Origin: Burkholderia sp.
GTDB taxonomy: Bacteria > Pseudomonadota > Gammaproteobacteria > Burkholderiales > Burkholderiaceae
Assembly: GCA_031253835.1 (NCBI GenBank)
Contig: JAIRVP010000026.1
Location: forward strand, 1 to 37,921
Length of the DNA stretch: 37,921 nucleotides
Direction: 5' to 3'
Both the position numbers and the translations under genes were made by a program. Position 1 is the first letter of the stretch, and each line of letters starts with the position of its first letter. This document shows positions 35,138-37,921 of this stretch, piece after piece. The notes under the pieces were generated by a model. It ran no database searches and was not told the DNA's origin. It saw only the letters and a list, made by a program, of their open reading frames with translations.

Positions 35138-35846
35138 GCCCAACATCGCGCAACAGTTCGCGCAGTTCCTGCGTCGTATCGACGAGATGCTGCGCCTGCC
35201 AGTCGGTCGGCGCGACGCCGTCGCCGCAATAGCCGTACGCGGCTGCGACCGTCGCCATGCCGGCGGCGCTGCCGGCCTGAATGTCGCGCAGGTCGTCGCC
35301 GACGTAGACGATGCGCGCGGGCGCGAGCGTCAGCTGATCGGCTGCGTGCAGCAGCGGGGCCGGGTGCGGCTTCGGGTGCGGCGTTGTGTCGCCCCCGACG
35401 ACGCAGGCCGCGCGCGGTGCGAGGCCGAGCAGGTCGACGAGCGGCGCCGTGAGCCGCATCGCCTTGTTCGTGACGATGCCCCAGCGCACGCCGCGCGCAT
35501 CGAGTTCGTCGAGCACGTCGCCGATGCCGGGGAACAGCGTCGTATGCACGCAGAGATCGGTCGCGTAGTTGGTCAGGAACTCGTCGCGCATCGCGTCGTA
35601 GCCGGGCGTATGCGGATCGATGCCGAACGCGCCGCCGAGCAGGCCGCGCGCGCCGGCCGAGGCCAGCGGCCGCAACACGTCGAGCGACGTTTCGGGCAAG
35701 CCGCGCTCGCGTTGCATCTTGTTGACGGCCGCCGCGAGATCGGGCGCCGTGTCGGCGAGCGTGCCGTCGAGGTCGAACAGCACGGCATCGCAGTGCAGCA
35801 GGCGCGGTTCGTCTGCTGCCCGCGCGGTCGAAAGGGGAGTCGTCAT
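35133..35846 (-). CDS. gph: Phosphoglycolate phosphatase (HAD family)
   Basis: A 237-residue HAD-family phosphatase that removes phosphate from 2-phosphoglycolate. The nucleophile motif is 'AVLFDLDGTLADTAPDLA' (about 21-38), motif II lies in 'WGIVTNKAM', the lysine in 'HPKPHPAPLLHAA', and motif III in 'IVYVGDDLRDIQAGSAAG'. It follows ubiG by 13 bases on the same strand, a common betaproteobacterial arrangement. Related proteins can have other substrates (for example N-acetylmuramic acid 6-phosphate phosphatase MupP, also found next to ubiG in pseudomonads), so that specificity is a real alternative. Confidence 0.9.
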   Translation of the reverse strand: MTTPLSTARAADEPRLLHCDAVLFDLDGTLADTAPDLAAAVNKMQRERGLPETSLDVLRPLASAGARGLLGGAFGIDPHTPGYDAMRDEFLTNYATDLCVHTTLFPGIGDVLDELDARGVRWGIVTNKAMRLTAPLVDLLGLAPRAACVVGGDTTPHPKPHPAPLLHAADQLTLAPARIVYVGDDLRDIQAGSAAGMATVAAAYGYCGDGVAPTDWQAQHLVDTTQELRELLRDVGL

Positions 35847-35859
35847 GCCGGTCGGAAGG

Positions 35860-36558
35860 TCACGCGGCGCGGCGGCACGCGATGAGGTAGTTGATGTCGG
35901 TGTCGTTCGACAGCGCGAAGCGCTTGCCGATCGGGTGATACGTGATGCCCTTGATCTCCACGATGTGCAGATCCGTCGCGCGCACGAAGCCGGCCAGTTC
36001 CGACGGGCGGATGAAGCGCGCGTAGTCGTGCGTGCCCTTCGGCAGCATCTGCGCGATGTACTCCGCGCCGATCACCGCGAACAGGTAGGACTTCAGGTTG
36101 CGGTTCAGCGTCGAGAAGAACACCCAGCCGCCCGGTTTCACGAGCGTCGCGCATGCGGCGACGACATCGCCGGGCGACGGCACGTGCTCGAGCATTTCCA
36201 TGCACGTGACGACGTCGTAGGTGCCCGGTTCGCGCGCGGCGATCGCTTCGGCGGCGATGGCCTCGTAGTCGACCGAGATGCCGCTTTCGAGGCTGTGCAG
36301 GTCGGCCACGCCAAGCGCTTCGGTCGACAGGTCGATGCCCTTTACCTGGGCGCCGAGCCCGGCCATCGATTCGGACAGGATGCCGCCGCCGCAGCCGATG
36401 TCGAGTGCGCGCTTGCCGGCCAGGTGTGCGTGCGCATCGATCCAGCCGAGCCGGACCGGGTTCAGCTCGTGCAGCGGCTTGAATTCGGCATTCGGATCCC
36501 ACCACCGGTGGGCGAGGTCGCTGAATTTCTGGAGTTCGTGCGGATCGGCGTTGGTCAT
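35860..36558 (-). CDS. ubiG: Ubiquinone biosynthesis O-methyltransferase UbiG
   Basis: A 232-residue SAM-dependent methyltransferase that performs both O-methylations in ubiquinone synthesis. The signature '[20 protein letters not shown]' is at the start, the SAM loop '[20 protein letters not shown]' near 50-69, followed by '[13 protein letters not shown]', then '[20 protein letters not shown]' and '[18 protein letters not shown]'. It is full length. It lies between ompA (upstream, separated by a terminator) and gph, with which it probably forms an operon. Confidence 0.97.
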   Translation of the reverse strand: MTNADPHELQKFSDLAHRWWDPNAEFKPLHELNPVRLGWIDAHAHLAGKRALDIGCGGGILSESMAGLGAQVKGIDLSTEALGVADLHSLESGISVDYEAIAAEAIAAREPGTYDVVTCMEMLEHVPSPGDVVAACATLVKPGGWVFFSTLNRNLKSYLFAVIGAEYIAQMLPKGTHDYARFIRPSELAGFVRATDLHIVEIKGITYHPIGKRFALSNDTDINYLIACRRAA

Positions 36559-36662
36559 GTCGGCAAACGGGCTACGGGAGGAGGGCGGTGCTGCGGTTCG
36601 TCAGACCCGAGTATATAAGAAGCGGACGAGCGGCGAAGCGGCGAGCGCCCGGACGGGCGTCA

Positions 36663-36691
36663 AAGAAAAAGCCCCGCCGGAGCGGGGCTTT
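36663..36691 (-). terminator. Terminator of ompA
   Basis: A perfect 10-bp stem AAAGCCCCGC / GCGGGGCTTT with loop CGGA is followed on the minus strand by TTTTTCTTTG. It starts 21 bases past the ompA stop codon. Confidence 0.93.
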
Positions 36692-36712
36692 GAAGCAGTC
36701 GAAAACCGCGGC

Positions 36713-37381
36713 TTAGTTTGCCGGAACGGTCGTCTTCTGGACTTCTTGCGTACCAACCACTTCGACTTCCACGCGGCGGTCCGGTGCGAGGCAGGCGATG
36801 AGTTGCTTGCGGTTCTTCTGGTTGCAGCCAGTCGTAACCGGGTTGCGCTTGCCCTTGCCTTCCGTGTAGATCTTGTTGGCCGGCACACCCTTGCTGACCA
36901 GGTACGACTTCACGGCTTGCGCACGGCGCAGCGACAGACGGTCGTTGTACTTGTCCGAACCGATGCGGTCCGTGTAGCCCGTTGCAACGACGACTTCCGT
37001 GTTCATGCCTTCGATCTTCGAAGCCAGTTCGTCCAGCTTCTGCTTGCCCAGCGGCTTGAGCGTTGCCTTGTCGAAGTCGAACAGTGCGTCAGCTTGATAC
37101 GTGATCTTCTGGCTCGTGATGGCCGGAGCGACCGGAGCGACCGGCGGCTGCGGTGCCTGGGCGACCAGTGCGCCATCGCACTTTGCGTTGGCGGTGGCCG
37201 GCGTCCAGAACGCATCGCGCCAGCAGAGCTCGTTCGTGCCGTTCATCCACACCCATTCGCCCGTGCCGTTCACCCAGTTGTCATTGACGGCTTGACGCGA
37301 CGCCGGCACCGACTGTGCCGAAGCGGATGCAGCCATAACTGCGGTAGCTGCAATGAACGCGAGCTTTGAAAGTTTATTCAT
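36713..37381 (-). CDS. ompA: OmpA-family outer-membrane protein
   Basis: A 222-residue exported protein. The signal peptide 'MNKLSKLAFIAATAVMAASA' is cleaved near ASA-Q. A short conserved N-terminal segment rich in Trp and Asn follows ('NDNWVNGTGEWVWMNGTNEL'), then a Pro linker and the OmpA C-terminal peptidoglycan-binding domain from about residue 95 ('ALFDFDKATLKPLGKQKLDE' and 'VVATGYTDRIGSDKYNDRLS' followed by LRRAQAVKSYL). Two late cysteines (in 'TTGCNQKN' and 'LIACLAPD') may form a disulfide. It lacks the eight-stranded E. coli OmpA barrel, so it is a short Burkholderia/Bordetella-type OmpA. It diverges from gyrA and has its own terminator. Confidence 0.95.
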   Translation of the reverse strand: MNKLSKLAFIAATAVMAASASAQSVPASRQAVNDNWVNGTGEWVWMNGTNELCWRDAFWTPATANAKCDGALVAQAPQPPVAPVAPAITSQKITYQADALFDFDKATLKPLGKQKLDELASKIEGMNTEVVVATGYTDRIGSDKYNDRLSLRRAQAVKSYLVSKGVPANKIYTEGKGKRNPVTTGCNQKNRKQLIACLAPDRRVEVEVVGTQEVQKTTVPAN

Positions 37382-37457
37382 ATTTCTCCTCTCGAAATTG
37401 AGATTACCGCAGGTTTACTGCGAGCCTGTTGACGGTGACAAGTCATACATTGCTCGA

Positions 37458-37466
37458 AGTATAACA
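37458..37466 (-). promoter_or_regulatory. ompA: ompA promoter, extended -10
   Basis: On the minus strand TGTTATACT is an extended -10 (TGn-TATACT), 76 bases before the ompA start. No strong -35 is seen, consistent with an extended -10 promoter. It partly overlaps one arm of the 9-bp inverted repeat. Confidence 0.6.
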
Positions 37467-37808
37467 TTGGTGCGGCACAAAAAACGCGGCACCGCTCCTG
37501 TGTAGACTTCGAGCAGCGTCTAACTTTCAGTGCGTTGGCATTTTGCCATATCGTTCCCTTCCTACGAAAAAAAATCCTCCCCACCCTAAGATCGCTCCAA
37601 CTTTGTGGTGCATGCGCAACACCGACCTGCCGCAACTTTTAGAGATTGTCAAGAGTGTGTCGGCGAAATTGCGCGAATGTGTGCGGTTGTTTACTCGTGC
37701 GCGTGAAACGAGTGTGACGGGATTGCCTGCGACGTCGAGTCGCGTGCGATTTCGGTCGAATCGCCGCCGCCGCGATTTTTGCTATTTATATATAGAGGGG
37801 GTGGCGAA

Positions 37809-37836
37809 TTGGCGGCTGATGGGCGCATGTTAGAAT
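37809..37836 (+). promoter_or_regulatory. gyrA: Candidate gyrA promoter
   Basis: TTGGCG (37809-37814) and TAGAAT (37831-37836) are 16 bases apart, with TG one base before the -10. It lies 73 bases ahead of the gyrA ATG. Supercoiling control of gyrA is known in other bacteria; nothing here shows it directly. Confidence 0.55.
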
Positions 37837-37909
37837 CTCGCGTTGCGTTGCGCATGCAGCGCCCACGCGAAAGGCGTTCGCCGTCTTCGCTCCGAAACGA
37901 TACGGATAC

Positions 37910-37921
37910 ATGGATCAATTC
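37910..37921 (+). CDS. gyrA: DNA gyrase subunit A, first four codons
   Basis: The window ends just after an ATG followed by GAT CAA TTC, that is MDQF. This is the known N-terminus of Burkholderia GyrA (MDQFAKETLP, from memory). Position beside ompA, ubiG, gph and ssrA supports the call; in several Burkholderia genomes gyrA is divergent from ompA. Only four codons are present, so the identity rests on this context. Confidence 0.75.

Larger units (their letters stand above)
37382..37909. other. 528-base ompA-gyrA divergent intergenic region
   Basis: This is the most AT-rich stretch of the window. It holds the ompA promoter (extended -10 at 37458-37466), a 9-bp inverted repeat GCTCGAAGT / ACTTCGAGC (37452-37460 and 37506-37514) around it, and the gyrA promoter candidate at 37809. 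No small gene or RNA gene is convincing; frames here are short and unlike proteins. Confidence 0.6.

Overview
This window looks like ordinary core chromosome of a high-GC betaproteobacterium, almost certainly Burkholderia sensu lato. Supporting points are the ompA-ubiG-gph-ssrA block next to gyrA, a tmRNA tag reading ANDDTFALAA, the DUF4148, DUF2968, DUF4136 and DUF2783 small-protein families, and very high third-position GC. I see no insertion sequence, integrase, prophage, CRISPR array or toxin-antitoxin pair. The species assignment is inference from these features.

Layout. Positions 1-1144 hold the 3' end of a TonB-dependent receptor, followed by a small GlsB-type membrane protein (minus). 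1856-4779 (minus) is a LuxR-type regulator, a flavin monooxygenase and a DUF2783 protein, the last two overlapping by four bases. 4951-5026 is tRNA-Thr(CGU) with a clear promoter and terminator. 5233-9219 (minus) holds fructose-1,6-bisphosphatase and aminopeptidase N, and 9407-10114 (plus) a DUF4136 lipoprotein. 10167-10739 (minus) is a TMEM165/GDT1 cation exporter behind a leader that looks like a yybP-ykoY manganese riboswitch. 11083-14822 (minus) is a purine salvage/catabolism set in the order xdhC, adenine deaminase, guanine deaminase. Then come dsbB, an amidase and its GntR regulator (minus), divergent from a PuuD-type class I glutamine amidotransferase-like hydrolase with a long disordered N-terminus.

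19726-26831 carries a DUF2968 coiled-coil protein, an unrecognised repeat-containing membrane protein, a CitA-like MFS citrate/tricarballylate symporter, a TPR-glycosyltransferase protein and a second flavin monooxygenase. 26839-32141 (minus) is an NAD-dependent molybdenum formate dehydrogenase operon fdsG-fdsB-fdsA-fdsD, with its probable regulator fdsR divergent at 32273. The right end has two small exported proteins, tmRNA, gph, ubiG, ompA, and the first four codons of gyrA.

How the genes work together. Three blocks are coherent metabolic or regulatory units: formate oxidation (fds plus regulator), purine deamination and xanthine dehydrogenase maturation, and the GntR/amidase/PuuD-like divergon. 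The most interesting leads are the riboswitch-controlled exporter, the uncharacterised LuxR-monooxygenase-DUF2783 operon, the extra cysteine tag at the FdsA N-terminus, the palindromes between the GntR and PuuD genes, and two small unassigned open frames whose stop codons overlap the guaD and xdhC start codons. No clearly novel defence or mobile system was found.
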